Below, one piece after another: positions 10,471 through 21,745 of a stretch of DNA of 64,000 nt (its first letter is position 1; the number at the start of each line of letters is the position of its first letter). The DNA comes from Zingiber officinale. Its lineage: Eukaryota; Streptophyta; Magnoliopsida; Zingiberales; Zingiberaceae. The stretch is from positions 47,648,722-47,712,721 of the forward strand of contig NC_056000.1 in the NCBI RefSeq assembly GCF_018446385.1, written 5' to 3'. Below the pieces are notes generated by a model. The model saw only the letters and a program-made list of their open reading frames with translations, was not told the origin of the DNA and searched no databases. A program made the position numbers and the translations under genes.

Positions 10471-13400
10471 ATGGAGGGAGAGATCGGAGCGCAGGTTGCT
10501 CCTTCCATCTTCTTGCACCACCATCACCAGGCCATCCATGACGCGCGGCTTCTTGCGAAAAAGCGAGAGCTTCCTTGGAAAAATCCCATCTTTGATCATA
10601 TCCAATCCCTGGAGAGCCAGCACCAGTTGATGGGCTCTTCTCAGTCCAATTCCGGTGGCAATTGGAACCCTAATATGTGGGATTGGGATAGCGTGAGGTT
10701 CACCGCTACCCCCGCGCCGGATGCTGCGGACCTACTCTGTCTGGGATCGCAGCCTTCTTCTTCAGCTGCTGCTGTGACTGACCTGGCGAACAAAGGTAGC
10801 GAGTGGTCGAAAAATTCAAAATCCAGCAGGAGTTTGGAAGATGATAATGGGGAACTAGCGCTGAAGCTAGGAGGCGGAGGTAATTTGGTGGAGGAGCCAG
10901 CAGGGGTTAGGCCTGGCAAGAAGGCGAGGTCAGGCTCGCCAGGGAGTAGTAACAATTACCCGATGTGTCAGGTGGATGATTGTCGCACCGATCTGTCGAG
11001 CGCCAAAGATTATCATAGGCGCCACAAGGTGTGCGAGATGCACAGCAAGACCGCCAAGGCCCTCGTTGGAAACCAGATGCAGAGGTTCTGCCAACAATGT
11101 AGTAGGTAATATGATTTGACTAATTTTTTCTTTTCAGTTTCCATCTTGTAGTTCTATTGCATCTTCTAATGCTGATAATACTTTCACATTCTCTCATTTT
11201 CTTTCTGCTAAAACTATTGCTTAAACTATTGATCATGAGTGATCTTGCTGTTGAAACTTCTTTTAATTCGGATTGACTGGACCAAGTAGAAATTAGCCTC
11301 TCCAAACTTCTTTCCTCTTGAGGATTGTTATATTAGAAACCTTGTTTATACTGATATATGAATCCATGGAATCCAGATTTCATCCTCTTTCTGAGTTTGA
11401 TGAGGGTAAGAGAAGTTGTAGAAGGCGACTTGCAGGACATAATCGGCGCAGAAGGAAGACTCAACCAGAGGACAATTCTTCTAAGCTATTGCTACCAAAA
11501 AACCAAGAAAATACGACAAATGGGAACCTGGATATTGTGAAATTGTTGGCTATGTTAACTCCCTTAAAAGGTGTGTAACTTTTCTCTAAATGATGGAAGC
11601 TTTGCCTTTCAGTTTTGATACTTCATAGTTTGGTGTTGTATCTGCAGGTAGTTATCATGATACACCAACTGGTATTTCTCCTCTACCTGATAAAGACCAC
11701 CTGCTACAGTTTATCAGTAAATTAAGCACTTCAATTAGTGGAGACTCTTCTGAAAGAGCTATTGCACCTGGTGGTTTTGATTTGAATATATGTCAAGATG
11801 GATCTCTAGCTTCCCTTGAGAAATCAATAAAGGCAGCTGAGGAGAAAAATGCACTATCCACTGCAAGCGACATGTTGGCAGTTCTTTCTGCAGCATTGGC
11901 GGCATCCGTTCCTCCTGTCCCTGCATCTCTTTCACGTGGGAGCAGTGAAAGTAGTGGCAATCATAAGGCCAAAGTACAAAATGCAGAGCCCTCTTTGCAT
12001 AATAAGCCAACCAATCTGTATGCTTCAGTTGCCTTGACAAGCAAAGGTATCATCAGTCAATCTCCTACGGATGTTCCTAATCAGATGGCTCAGCAACTTC
12101 ACCAGAGTTTGCCTTTGCAACTTTTTGGACCTTCTGATGATGACAATTCTCCAGCAGAGGGATTTTCAATTAAGTATTTATCCTCAGAAAGTAGCAACCC
12201 TATGGAAGACAGGTCACCTTCAACTTCACCGCCTGTTACGAAAAAATTATTTCCTCTGAATTCGACTTTCGAAGGGGTGAAAAATACAGGGAGATCACAT
12301 TACAGGGAAGAAAATACAAATGTTGAATCAAGCAGCACTTGTGGTCCAAGTGCAACGCTTGATCTTTTTCAGAATTTTGAAAGAACAGCAGATCATGTTG
12401 CCTATAAATCAACTTGCTCAGATCACTCTCCATCAAGTTCCAATTCTGATGCTCAGGTGACTTGCATTCTAGTAATGCACATTTCAGAATAATATATTCC
12501 TCATCTTATAGCTTTCTTATTTGCTTATTCGACTGACAACAGGATCGCACTGGGCGAATAATTTTCAAACTCTTTGGCAAGGATCCTAGTAGCTTTCCTG
12601 ATGCTCTTCGTGCTCAGGTACTGCAACTTTCTGTTACAATTTTTTTCCCTTGAACATTCTTGTATCAAATACTTAAGTAGCATGTAAGTTTCCTGTTATT
12701 TGCAGGTACTTAATTGGCTCTCAAACAGCCCTTTGGAGATGGAGGGTTACATCCGGCCTGGTTGTGTTGTCCTGTCAATATACTTATCGATGCCATCAAT
12801 AGCATGGGAAGATGTCAGTGACATTTTTTTTTCCTCAATGACGTATTTCTTTTGGTTCACTTTGTAAAATTCTGAATATGTATGCTGGTTTTTAGCTTGA
12901 AGATGATCTTCTTCAGCGTGTCACTTCTCTTATTCAATGTTCTGAAACTGAGTTCTGGCAAAATGCGAGGTTCTTAATTCGTACAAATAGACAGCTGGTG
13001 TCACACAAGGATGGTATGCTTTTTTCTTGCGCATATATAATACTTCCTTTTGAAGGGGAGCCTTGGTGCAACAGTTATTGCCGTGTGACCAAAAGGGCAC
13101 GGGTTCAAATCCTGGAAACAGCCTCTTGCAAAAAGTAGAGTAAGGCTGCGTATAATGGATCCTTCCCCGGGACCCCGCATGGCAGGAGCTTCGTACACCG
13201 GGCTGCCCTTTATATATATATATATATATATATACCTCCTTTTAGCGAATTCAAGTATCTTGCATTGGTCTGAGTATCTCTGACGAAGTTTGAATCTAAT
13301 TTAATTGCAATAAATATGAGATCAAACTTCTAGTAATTGGCATCAATATATCGACTGCAGGGAAGATCCGCATATCTAAGACTTGGAGGGCATGGAGTGC

Positions 13401-14985
13401 TCCTGAAGTGACTTCAATATCACCTGTTTGTGTTGTAGCTGGGAAGGAAACTTCCCTTCTTCTTAAAGGTCGCAATTTGACTGTTCCAGGCACCAAGTGA
13501 GTTGAAACAATGCATTCGAGTCCAAATATGCATGTACTTATTTTTGCTCATGTTTTCTTCCTTCATTTTTCTAGGATTCATTGCACATATAGAGGTAAAT
13601 ACATGTCGAAAGAAATTCTTTGCTCCACATACCCAGGCACTATATATGATGATTCATGTGTGGAGAGCTTTGATTTTCCTGGAGGATTTCAAGAGCAGTT
13701 CGGTCGATGTTTCATTGAGGTGATCATCCTAGCAGCAATTTTCAAAAGTTTGGTCTTACTATTTGTAATTGCCTGTAATCTAAGAGTTCATGCTCTCGAC
13801 TAATTTCTGAATTCTACGATCAGGTTGAAAATGGTTTTAAAGGAAACAGCTTTCCTGTCATTATTGCCAATGCCGATATCTGCCAGGAATTGAGAGCCCT
13901 CGAAGCAGATTTTCAGGAAGTTGGTAACAGTCCACAGTGCACAACAAAGCAGGATGTTCTCCACTTCCTAAATGAGCTTGGTTGGCTGTTTCAGAGGACA
14001 CATGCATCATCTGGCCTGTTGTTTTCTGATTTCTCAGTTTCACGGCTGAAGTACCTCTTGACATTTTCGGTGGAACGAGATTGGTGCACTCTTCTTCGTA
14101 CTCTTCTGGATATTCTTGTGCAAAGAAGCTTAAAGGATGACACTTTAAGACACGAGTCATTCGAACTGCTTTCAGAAGTTCATCTGTTGAACAGAGCAGT
14201 TAAGAGAAAGTGCCGGAAAATGGTAGATCTTCTGATCCATTATTGTGCAGTTCATGGAAATGATGCAACGAAGGTGTATCTTTTCCTGCCAGACATGGCT
14301 GGACCTGGCGGCATTACCCCATTGCATATGGCTGCTAGTATGGAGGATTCGGTCGACATGGTTGATGTTCTCACTAACGATCCACAAGAGGTAAATTTAG
14401 TTTTCATTTTTCTACCTTATTTCTTATTTTATATTCTATGATAAACAAATCAGGAAGCAAACTGGCTGTTTTTGGTCAAATGATAATATTGACTTTAATT
14501 ATGTCGTTTGGTCATTTCATATGATTTTGGAACCTTAACTGACAGTTCACTTGTTTATTTCTCTGGTTATTTAGATTGGTTTGAAGTGCTGGAATTCGGT
14601 ACTCGATGACAATCATCAGTCCCCCTACATGTACGCAATGTCGAAGAACAATATATCTTATAACAATCTGGTGGCCAGGAAGCTCGCTGACAGGGCAAAT
14701 GGACAAGTGACAATATCATTTGAATGCGAGATCTCGACCGTGGGAGAATCAAGAAGGCATGGCTCCCAAGTTTTAGCGTCGGGATCTTGTGCTCAATGTG
14801 CCATGACGAGGAACATGTGGCTTAGACGAACACATCGAACGGGGCTGCTTCAACGGCCTTATGTTCCCTCAATGCTCGCAATCGCTGCCGTGTGTGTTTG
14901 TGTCTGCTTATTTTTCCGAGTCCTGCCACAGCTTGGGAGTGTAGATCCATTCAGGTGGGAAAATCTCAACTTTGGCCCACAGTAG
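10471..14985 (+). CDS. SPL14: SQUAMOSA-promoter-binding-like transcription factor (large SPL class, SPL14/SPL15 clade)
   Basis: Nuclear SBP-box transcription factor that binds GTAC-core DNA. Ten exons join in frame with GT-AG introns: 10471-11105, 11377-11570, 11648-12456, 12543-12617, 12706-12813, 12896-13013, 13361-13496, 13575-13719, 13824-14390, 14575-14985. The product is 1065 residues, normal for this class (Arabidopsis SPL14 is about 1035). The SBP domain (about 165-240) shows [33 protein letters not shown] and a basic nuclear signal, [13 protein letters not shown]. The intron after CQQCS is at the position conserved in SBP genes. Ankyrin-like text ([10 protein letters not shown]) lies near 905 and a hydrophobic segment, [15 protein letters not shown], at 1029-1043. 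WDWDSVRF near the N-terminus and this tail match the SPL14 (Arabidopsis) / SPL15 (rice) clade, so the symbol depends on nomenclature. I see no miR156 site, as expected for this class. The gene appears intact. Confidence 0.95.
13057..13232 (+). mobile_element. Au-type SINE in SPL intron 6
   Basis: The element begins ggagccttggtgcaacagtt (A box region), has gggttcaaatcc (B box), then aacagcctcttgcaaaaagt, ggctgcgtataatgg and caccgggctgccc. This is the order and wording I remember for the plant Au SINE family. It ends in a TA-rich tail (13211-13232). An imperfect 11-bp duplication, tacttcctttt (13041-13051) and tacctcctttt (13233-13243), flanks it. It lies within an intron and does not touch the splice sites. 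Confidence 0.85.
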
Positions 14986-15494
14986 CTACGAATAGCAGAT
15001 CGTCCAGAGTTGAATATCCTGTTTACATGGTATCCGGAGGTGTTGTTACTCTTTTGGTTTCCACAAAAGGGAGAGACGGCAAGCTCCCTCATGGCAAGTT
15101 ATCCGCTCGAACAGCCTGTGCAAATTGATGCAGTTTGCAGCGGAACCGAGTGGCGTAAAAGGAATTCCTCTGCCAAACTTGCAGATATAGAACAGGATGC
15201 AAGAATTCATCTGGAACTATAACTCTCTTCCTCACTGCTCTTTGGAGACCACAGCAACAAGGAGAATGATGGATCATGGAAAGGGTTCAGATTGATACTG
15301 ATCGATATTCTTTTGTTCGATCGATAACTGCTGACACAAACACAAAGATGAGAGAAGACTCTTCCAAGTTCAATCCTTGAGCTGGTTTGGTGTTTTGTAA
15401 ACTGTACATGTCTACTATGGCATCTCTTTATAGTTGAGTGCTACTTTGTTCTTCAGATTTCTATTGATCAAGTGGTGGTACTTTTAGTAGTATC
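14986..15494 (+). other. 3' UTR and downstream flank of SPL
   Basis: This stretch follows the stop codon. No further coding exon is evident; the short ORFs have no conserved look. I did not find an unambiguous polyadenylation signal. Confidence 0.5.
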
Positions 15495-15512
15495 TTGAAG
15501 TTCATTGTATGT

Positions 15513-15705
15513 GTCCCCAGGGCGTAGCACAGATGGGAAGTGCATGGTTCTGTGGTTGAAAGGTCCAGGGGTCGATCCCCGGGGTGTCACTGTCTGGGGT
15601 TAACGTCTCCGCTATGTATTTTCCATTTGTGTACCTGTATTTATCTCCCTCCATATCCGTGGGATCGACTCTAGGGGGACCGCTGATGTGACAGTTCCAT
15701 ATTTT
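15513..15705 (+). mobile_element. tRNA-derived SINE just downstream of SPL
   Basis: It starts ccccagggcgtagcacagat (A-box-like tagcacagatggga) and carries a B-box-like ggtcgatcccc 50 bp on. The rest is unrelated to tRNA and ends in a T-rich tail. A perfect 18-bp duplication, ttgaagttcattgtatgt, flanks it (15495-15512 and 15706-15723), which proves insertion by target-primed retroposition. It differs in wording from the Au SINE in intron 6, so it is a different family. It may lie in the 3' UTR. Confidence 0.85.
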
Positions 15706-15723
15706 TTGAAGTTCATTGTATGT

Positions 15724-16029
15724 ATCTCATCCATTGTCAAAATGGCTGTTTTTATTTTAGCTTATTTTATAGATTAAATGTCCACACAGTATGTTTGTTT
15801 TGTTTATTTATTTATGTAAATAATAAAGGCATTACAATGCACAAATTGAGTAAGATTTAAATTCTTAATGATTACCCTTTATCTTGATTATTCTCAAGGA
15901 GCTTTTCTTTATCCCTTCTAATAGCTAATTCATCTTAAAAATATATATATAGAAAATAAAAGGATGTTCATATTATCGAAGGATCATAATTTTTTTAATC
16001 AAAATAATATTTCATCTATAATTTGATAT
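15724..16029. other. AT-rich intergenic DNA
   Basis: I see nothing that looks like a gene or a recognisable repeat between the SINE and element A. Confidence 0.5.
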
Positions 16030-17186
16030 TGTTAGTGTGGAAAACATCATACGATCGAATTTGTATTTTGATTATGTCAAAAGGTCCAAAGTTAAGTTGT
16101 CTTGTGATCTAACAAAGTTAATTGAGCTGACAGGAAAAGTCCTAAGTGTTCTTAGGCAAAAGTCCTAATGGATTTTAGACAGGTGGAAAATCTTAGGGGG
16201 TGGTAACCCTAGGTCCCAAAGGGTGGTAACCCTAGATGATGAAAAATCTTAGCTGTGGTTAGGCAAGTGGCAAAACTCTAGGGGGTGGTAACCCTAGGTG
16301 GAAAGTCTTGATGGGTCGAGTGCTTCAAGCAAAATCATAGAGTCAGGGACTCTAGGTTAAAATCCTGGTGGTCGCGGATCGGGTGGAAGTCTGAGAGGGT
16401 CATGGAGCTTACGTCCAGCATGAAGATCGGAAGTCTCGGACACTGAGCAAAAATCCAGTCGGTTTGGATGACCGATCTAGCAAAAGGCAAATACTCCTGA
16501 GAGGAGTAGGTGAAGACGCGTTCCCCGAAGAGGGAACAGTAGGCGTCGGTTCGACCTAGAGTTTCGACGAAACTCTAAGTCAGAACCGGCCAGTCAGAGG
16601 CTGTCAAATTTCATATTATATATATATTATTTATTGTTTGGATTAACTTTATTTTGCACAAAATAAAGGGCTGGAAAAAGCGGATCCGGGCGCCTGGAAC
16701 ACAAAAACTATTTATAACCTGATGTGGAGCGCGTTGATTGGCCGAGCCACATAGTCTAGGCGCCCGGGGGGTTCCAGGCGCCCGGAATAACCTATAAAAG
16801 CAGACTTCGACCAGGAGCTTCACAACAACATTCAGAACGACTTCTGCTCTTGCGCGCTGATCAGAAAATGCCTCCTCGACGCCCTAACACTGCTCCGACA
16901 ACCTAGAACAAGAAACTTCAGATATGTAGTCGTCAGTATTCTTTATTTTATAGTTGTTTTAATATTGTAGGTTCACTCTTGTACTTATTCGAAACTGATA
17001 GTGAATTACCCATCGAAAGCACTCTCAAGTGCGGGCCTTGGAGTAGGAGTCGTCACAAGCTCCGAACCAAGTAACTCTTGGTGTTTGCGATTATTTTGTT
17101 GTGTCTTTATTCCGCTACCTATCTCCGAGTTTTATTTTAAAACGAGCGCTATTCACTCCCCCACCCCCTAGCGCAACGATTCTACA
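16030..17186 (+). mobile_element. 5' LTR of element A
   Basis: The LTR runs from tgttagtgtgg to acgattctaca. A hairpin-rich zone (16137-16580) includes cctaagtgttcttagg and repeats of ctagggggtggtaaccctag. The gcgcccgg palindromes (16688, 16760, 16781) lie just before cctataaaagc (16791), the likely promoter. The same order is seen in the 3' LTR right piece. Confidence 0.85.
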
Positions 17187-17464
17187 ATTGATATCAGAGC
17201 AAGACCGCTCTGAATTTGTGAAACCACCTTTCATTTTTTCCCTCCAAAACTATTTTTGAAAAATTCATTTTCATCTTTTCACTATTAGTCAGTATTGACA
17301 AAATATCGTACTTAACCAAATTTGAAATAATATTTTTATTAATATTTTATTATTTTTTTTGAAATTAATGAATTACTTTTTTTTATTTTTCTCCCGCATT
17401 ATTAATCCAAGACCAAGTCTTGGAACATTTGTTATTATTTTTTTTTGTGCGAGATTCCTCTTTA
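17187..17464 (+). other. Primer-binding site and leader of element A
   Basis: The motif ttgatatcagagc (17188-17200) is one base after the LTR and matches the copia primer site for initiator tRNA-Met (usual form TGGTATCAGAGCA) with small changes. The rest is an AT-rich leader up to the gag ATG. Confidence 0.8.
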
Positions 17465-18036
17465 ATGACCCACCAAGAAGGGTATAGCACTGCACGCCCT
17501 CCCCTCTTCTCTGGTGAAGACTTCGACTACTGGAAGAATCGAATGGAGTACCACCTCAAGACGCAAGTCAAGATGTGGATAATCATCCAAACTGGTCTCG
17601 AACTCCCACTCAATGGTGCTGGAAATTCAATATCATACCAGAACTGGGACACAACCTTGATGAAGAAAATTGAGGTCGACGCCAAAGCAACATGCACTCT
17701 CCAATGCGGCTTAACTAAAGAAGAATTGAACCGGGTTGACCCCTTTAAAACCGCAAAAGAACTATGGGAGAAGCTGATTGAGCTGCACGAGGGAACCTCA
17801 GACACCAAGGTAAGCAAAGATGATTTGATATTAAATAAACTTTACAATATAAAAATGCAGGAGAATGAATCAGCAAACCAACTTCATACGTGGATTCAAA
17901 ACCTCCTTAATGGCCTTCACGCAATTGGACAGAAGGTGAAGAATCGCGACATCATCAGGTATGTGCTCAATGCATTTTCGAGGAATACCTTGTAGACATC
18001 AATGGTAGATGCTTACAAAGTATCCAAGGATCTTTC
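17465..18036 (+). pseudogene. Element A gag, N-terminal part
   Basis: The capsid-like part of copia gag starts at MTHQEGYSTARPPLFSGED and includes YWKNRMEYHLKTQ, ELWEKLIELHEGTSD and LHAIGQKVKNRDIIR, the UBN2-type gag fold. A stop interrupts it at 17993-17995, after which the frame continues (TSMVDAYKVSKDLS) until element B breaks it at 18036. It resumes at 27085. It is close in wording to the gag of B (19336), so both belong to related families. Confidence 0.9.
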
Positions 18037-19096
18037 TGTTGGTGCGGGTAGCACTAACGGTCTAACCTAGGTTTTGATAAATGACAAATGGGTTAAGTTA
18101 GTTTTGTTGTTGTCTGACACTTTGATCGAGTGTGCAGGAGAAGTCCAGACAGGTCGACGGGCTGACCGGATGTCTGGCACGAAGCCTAGCTAGGTCGACG
18201 GGCTGACCGGATAGCTGGCGAGAAGTCCAAGCGGGTCGACGGGCTGACCGGACGCTTGGCGAGAAGTCCAGCTAGGTCGATGGGCTGACCGGATAGCTGG
18301 CGAGAAGTCCAGACGGGTCGAAGGGCTGATCGGACGTCTGGCAGGTGAGTAAAGGTAAGTCACTGGAGGGGAGTGACTGCGAGGACGCGTTCCCGGGAAG
18401 GGAACATTAGGCGTCGATCCGGCTTAGATCCATTTCGGATATCTAAGTCGAGATCGTGACTAGATTCCGGTCTCGGAAAGACGGAATCTAAGTCATACTT
18501 TTTCTGTTAATTCATACTTTATAAATTGTGCTAACAATCTGTGTTGCAGGGTATATTTTGCCTCGGACTAACCTTGTTTTGCAGGAGAAGGAATCTCTGG
18601 AAAAAGGTGGTCCGGGCGCCCGGAGGCAACTTTTATCCTCTGCGTCGCCTCACTACGTGGAGCATCCTGACTGGACTTGCCACGTCGCACCAGGGCGCCC
18701 GGAAGGGATCCAGGCGCCCGGAGCAGCATATAAAAGAAGCCCCAGGGGTGGAGCTTCAAACAGAACTGAGAACTCTTCGACTGCTTGCTCTGCTGCTCTT
18801 CGCTTCTACGACGCTAACAAAGCTCCGACAAAGTGCTCCTTCTTCTTTGGTTAATTTCCTTGTCGGTATCACTTTGTTTCATTAGCATTTCTTGTACTCT
18901 TTTTGTAATCATATTCGAATTGCTAGTGATTGCCCAACGAAAGTGGTCAAGGACCACGGGCCTTCGAGTGGAGTCGTCACAGGCTCCGAATGAAGTAAAA
19001 TCAACTGTGTTCATTTACTTTTCCGCTGCGTACTTTTACACTCGAGTTTTCGAATCGATATTCACCCCCCCTCTATCGAACGATCACGGTCCTACA
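18037..19096 (+). mobile_element. 5' LTR of element B
   Basis: 1060 bp, tgttggtgcggg to cggtcctaca. Contents in order: a five-unit hairpin array (18140-18342), larger stem-loops (18358-18490), ggcgcccgg palindromes at 18620-18720, and a TATA box, gcatataaaagaagc (about 18725-18740). Palindromes near the promoter are a known feature of Sirevirus LTRs. Confidence 0.95.
18140..18342 (+). repeat. Five 41-bp hairpin modules with changing stems (B 5' LTR)
   Basis: Each module reads gaagt + left arm + ggtcgacgggctgacc + right arm. The arm pairs are ccagaca/tgtctgg, cctagcta/tagctgg (one mismatch), ccaagcg/cgcttgg, ccagcta/tagctgg and ccagacg/cgtctgg. The core is constant and itself self-complementary (ggtc/gacc), while the outer arms differ between modules but stay complementary. 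The copy in the 3' LTR is at 26131-26315. Confidence 0.95.
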
Positions 19097-19335
19097 AGTG
19101 GTATCAGAGCAGGTACCGCTCTGATTTGGTGCAACCACCAATCAGACAGGGGGTGAAAAATTAGTTTTTTTTCGGTTTTCAATTTTACGATTTTTTTTCC
19201 CGTTGCAATTAAATCTAAATTGGTGCAATACCAATTTAGATACTTCTATATTTTTCTTCTTCCGCACTACTAATCCAAGACCAAGTCTTGGGATTTTTTT
19301 CTTTCTCTTTTCTTTCTTCTGTGCGCAGGACTAAA
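19097..19335 (+). other. Primer-binding site and leader of element B
   Basis: TGGTATCAGAGCA at 19099-19111, two bases after the LTR, is a perfect copia-type primer site for initiator tRNA-Met. The leader then runs to the gag ATG at 19336. Confidence 0.9.
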
Positions 19336-20974
19336 ATGTCTCAGACAGAAGGATTCAGCACAGTACGACCTCCACTCTTCAACGGGGACGATTTTCCGTA
19401 CTGGAAGAAGCGCATGGAGGTTTACCTCAAAACAAACTTCGACCAGTGGATGAGCGTTACGAGACCCTATAAAATTCCAGCGGACAACTCCGGGAATATA
19501 CTGGATCCTGAAGACTGGACAGCAGATTTGAAGAAAAAGACGTCAACAGAAAATAAAGCGATCAATACTCTACAGTGCGGATTAACAAGAGAAGAACTGA
19601 ACAGAGTCGGTCCACACAAAAACGCTAAAGAGCTGTGGGACAAATTGATCGAGCTGCACGAGGGAACGAGCGACGCCAAGGTAACAAAACGAGACCTGCT
19701 TTTGAATAAAATTTCTTAATATAAAAATGCAGGAAGGTGAAACGGCGAATCAGCTCCACGCGAGGATCAAGGACATCCTCAGCGGGCTTCATGCGATAGG
19801 CCACCAAATGGAAAATAGAGACTTAATAAGGTACGCATTAAATGCTTTTCCACGTAATAGTTTGTGGGCATCAATCGTAGATGCCTACAAAATTTCTAAA
19901 AATCTTTCTAAGTTAAAATTAGACGAGCTTTTCTGTGAATTAGAATTACATGAACAAACTAATGTTGGAGCCGAGAAAGGTATAGCTTTATTTGCAGGTT
20001 CCTCCAAAGAAAAGAAAAGCAAGCCTAAATTTGAAGAAGATTCATAAGATGAAGAACACCCGTGAACTTGGTAAGAAAAATGTTCACCAGAGAAAAAGGA
20101 GCTGCAAAAAGGACCTTCAAAAGATCAGCTCCTCGTAACAAAGGAACGTGACTTGCTTCAGCAATAAAAAGGAACACTACAAGAACGAATGCCCAAAATG
20201 AAGTTCGACAAACCAAAGCCAACCAAAAGAAGGCACTCAAAGCAATGTGGGACGACTCCTCGACGAATCGGAGGAAGAAGAGCAGAACATCAGAGCCACC
20301 TCGCACTGATGGCCCACGAAGGTGAAACGGAAGATGAAGACGGGTCTGAACCCGAAACAAGCCACGAGTCCGTACTCGTTTCCGAAGGCCCGAATGAGGT
20401 ATATTTTAATTTAAACAAATTTTTTTTTAGAATTATTTCCTATTTAAATAGTAAATTAATTAAAATAGAAAATGAAAACAAATCACTTCTTGAGAAAAAT
20501 CAAAACCTCAAGGAACAAATCAAAAATTCAAATCCAACTCAAGATCTAACACTTGAGGAAGAGAATTTATCATTAAAAAATGAGATTAACAATTTAAAAG
20601 AAATGTTAGAAAAATTCACAACAAGATCAAAAAATCTAGACTTAATCCTAAATAATCAAAAAGCATGCTATAATAAAATCGGACTAGGATATAAGTCGAA
20701 TTCAAATAAAACCTTCAAATCATTAATAACCCAATACAAATCAACCAATCTATCTTGGGTTCCGAAAACGTGCTTAACCACGCAAATAGGACTTAATCAA
20801 TATTATATACCTAAAGAAAAAATACATTATATAAAATCGAATAAACCAAACCAAAATCCAAAATACAAACCTAAATCAAATTCAAAATCTAAACACTTTA
20901 AAAATCAACAAAATTATCACCAAGTTAACCATAACTATAAAAGGAATCGACACAAACCTAAAACCAAAATTTAA
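19336..20974 (+). pseudogene. Element B gag (frameshifted)
   Basis: The frame starts MSQTEGFSTVRPPLFNGDDF, with ELWDKLIELHEGTSDAK as in element A. A one-base gain near 19710 ends the first frame at 19719; the next piece (19727-20047) continues LHARIKDILSGLHAIGH to a stop. The zinc knuckle near 20150-20200 is degraded: CFSNKKEHYKNEC lacks one Cys and has wrong spacing, where A has CYGCNQKRHYKPKC. A third open piece (20189-20974) carries an acidic patch and a Lys/Asn/Leu-rich coiled coil (LKNEINNLKEMLEKF). Structural protein of the retroelement particle; the copy is broken. Confidence 0.9.
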
Positions 20975-21745
20975 ATTAATGGCCAATAATTCAAGGGGAG
21001 GCTCCAGAATAGCTGGCACCTCCAAAACTAACTTACCCGACAGGGTAACCTAAAACAAACTAACCCGGCAGGGTAATTAGGATTAGAGACCAAGTTTAAC
21101 TTGAATCATGGTACTGGTGAAGTCTTTGGATGATAGTACGTTAGGGAAACTTGGGCATCGCATGTCTAGAAAGATATGGTTTCGATCTGGTGCATTTGGC
21201 CAAGTGGAACTGACCGAAGCTACCCTTAAATGAATCCTAACCAGTTAGACCAAGATTTAGTACTAAGCTCCGTGGATAGGACTATTCGGAAAATCTCGAA
21301 AGGTTGGTTACTTCTAATGACGTCCATGTGACTCACCAAGCTTAGAAGTTTATCCGAAGATTACCTATTTGTGGAGACCAAAGCTAAATCTGAATCTTAC
21401 ACAAGTTAAACTAAAACTCCATAATTAAAAATCCAATTTCATCTCACAAAATCATATGATTCCCTGATTGATAATATAGATCGGGTGAGATGAATAAGGC
21501 TTCAAAATTTTAATTTTAAAACTTAAAAATTAATTTCAAAATTTTAATTTTAAACTTAAAAATTAATTTCAAAATTTTAATTTTTAAACTTAAAAATTAA
21601 TTTCAAAATTTTAATTTTAAACTTAAAAATTAATTTCAAAATTTTAATTTTAAACTTAAAAATTAATTTCAAAACTTTAATTTTAAACTTAACTTAAATA
21701 ATGTCTGCTCAAAAATAAACTAACTTTAAATCCTACTTACTGTAG
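20975..21745 (+). other. Gag-pol spacer of element B with 34-bp AT repeats
   Basis: The non-coding spacer resembles 29700-30190 of element A (gtactggtgaagtctttgga here; gtactggtaaagttttggat there). At 21506-21690 a phrase like aattttaaacttaaaaatta repeats about five times with a period near 34 bp. I see no gene. Confidence 0.7.

Noticed and set aside
10471-14985. miR156 target site in SPL
   Set aside because: I looked for the usual ctctctcttctg core in the exons and downstream and did not see it; large SPL genes of this class usually lack it.
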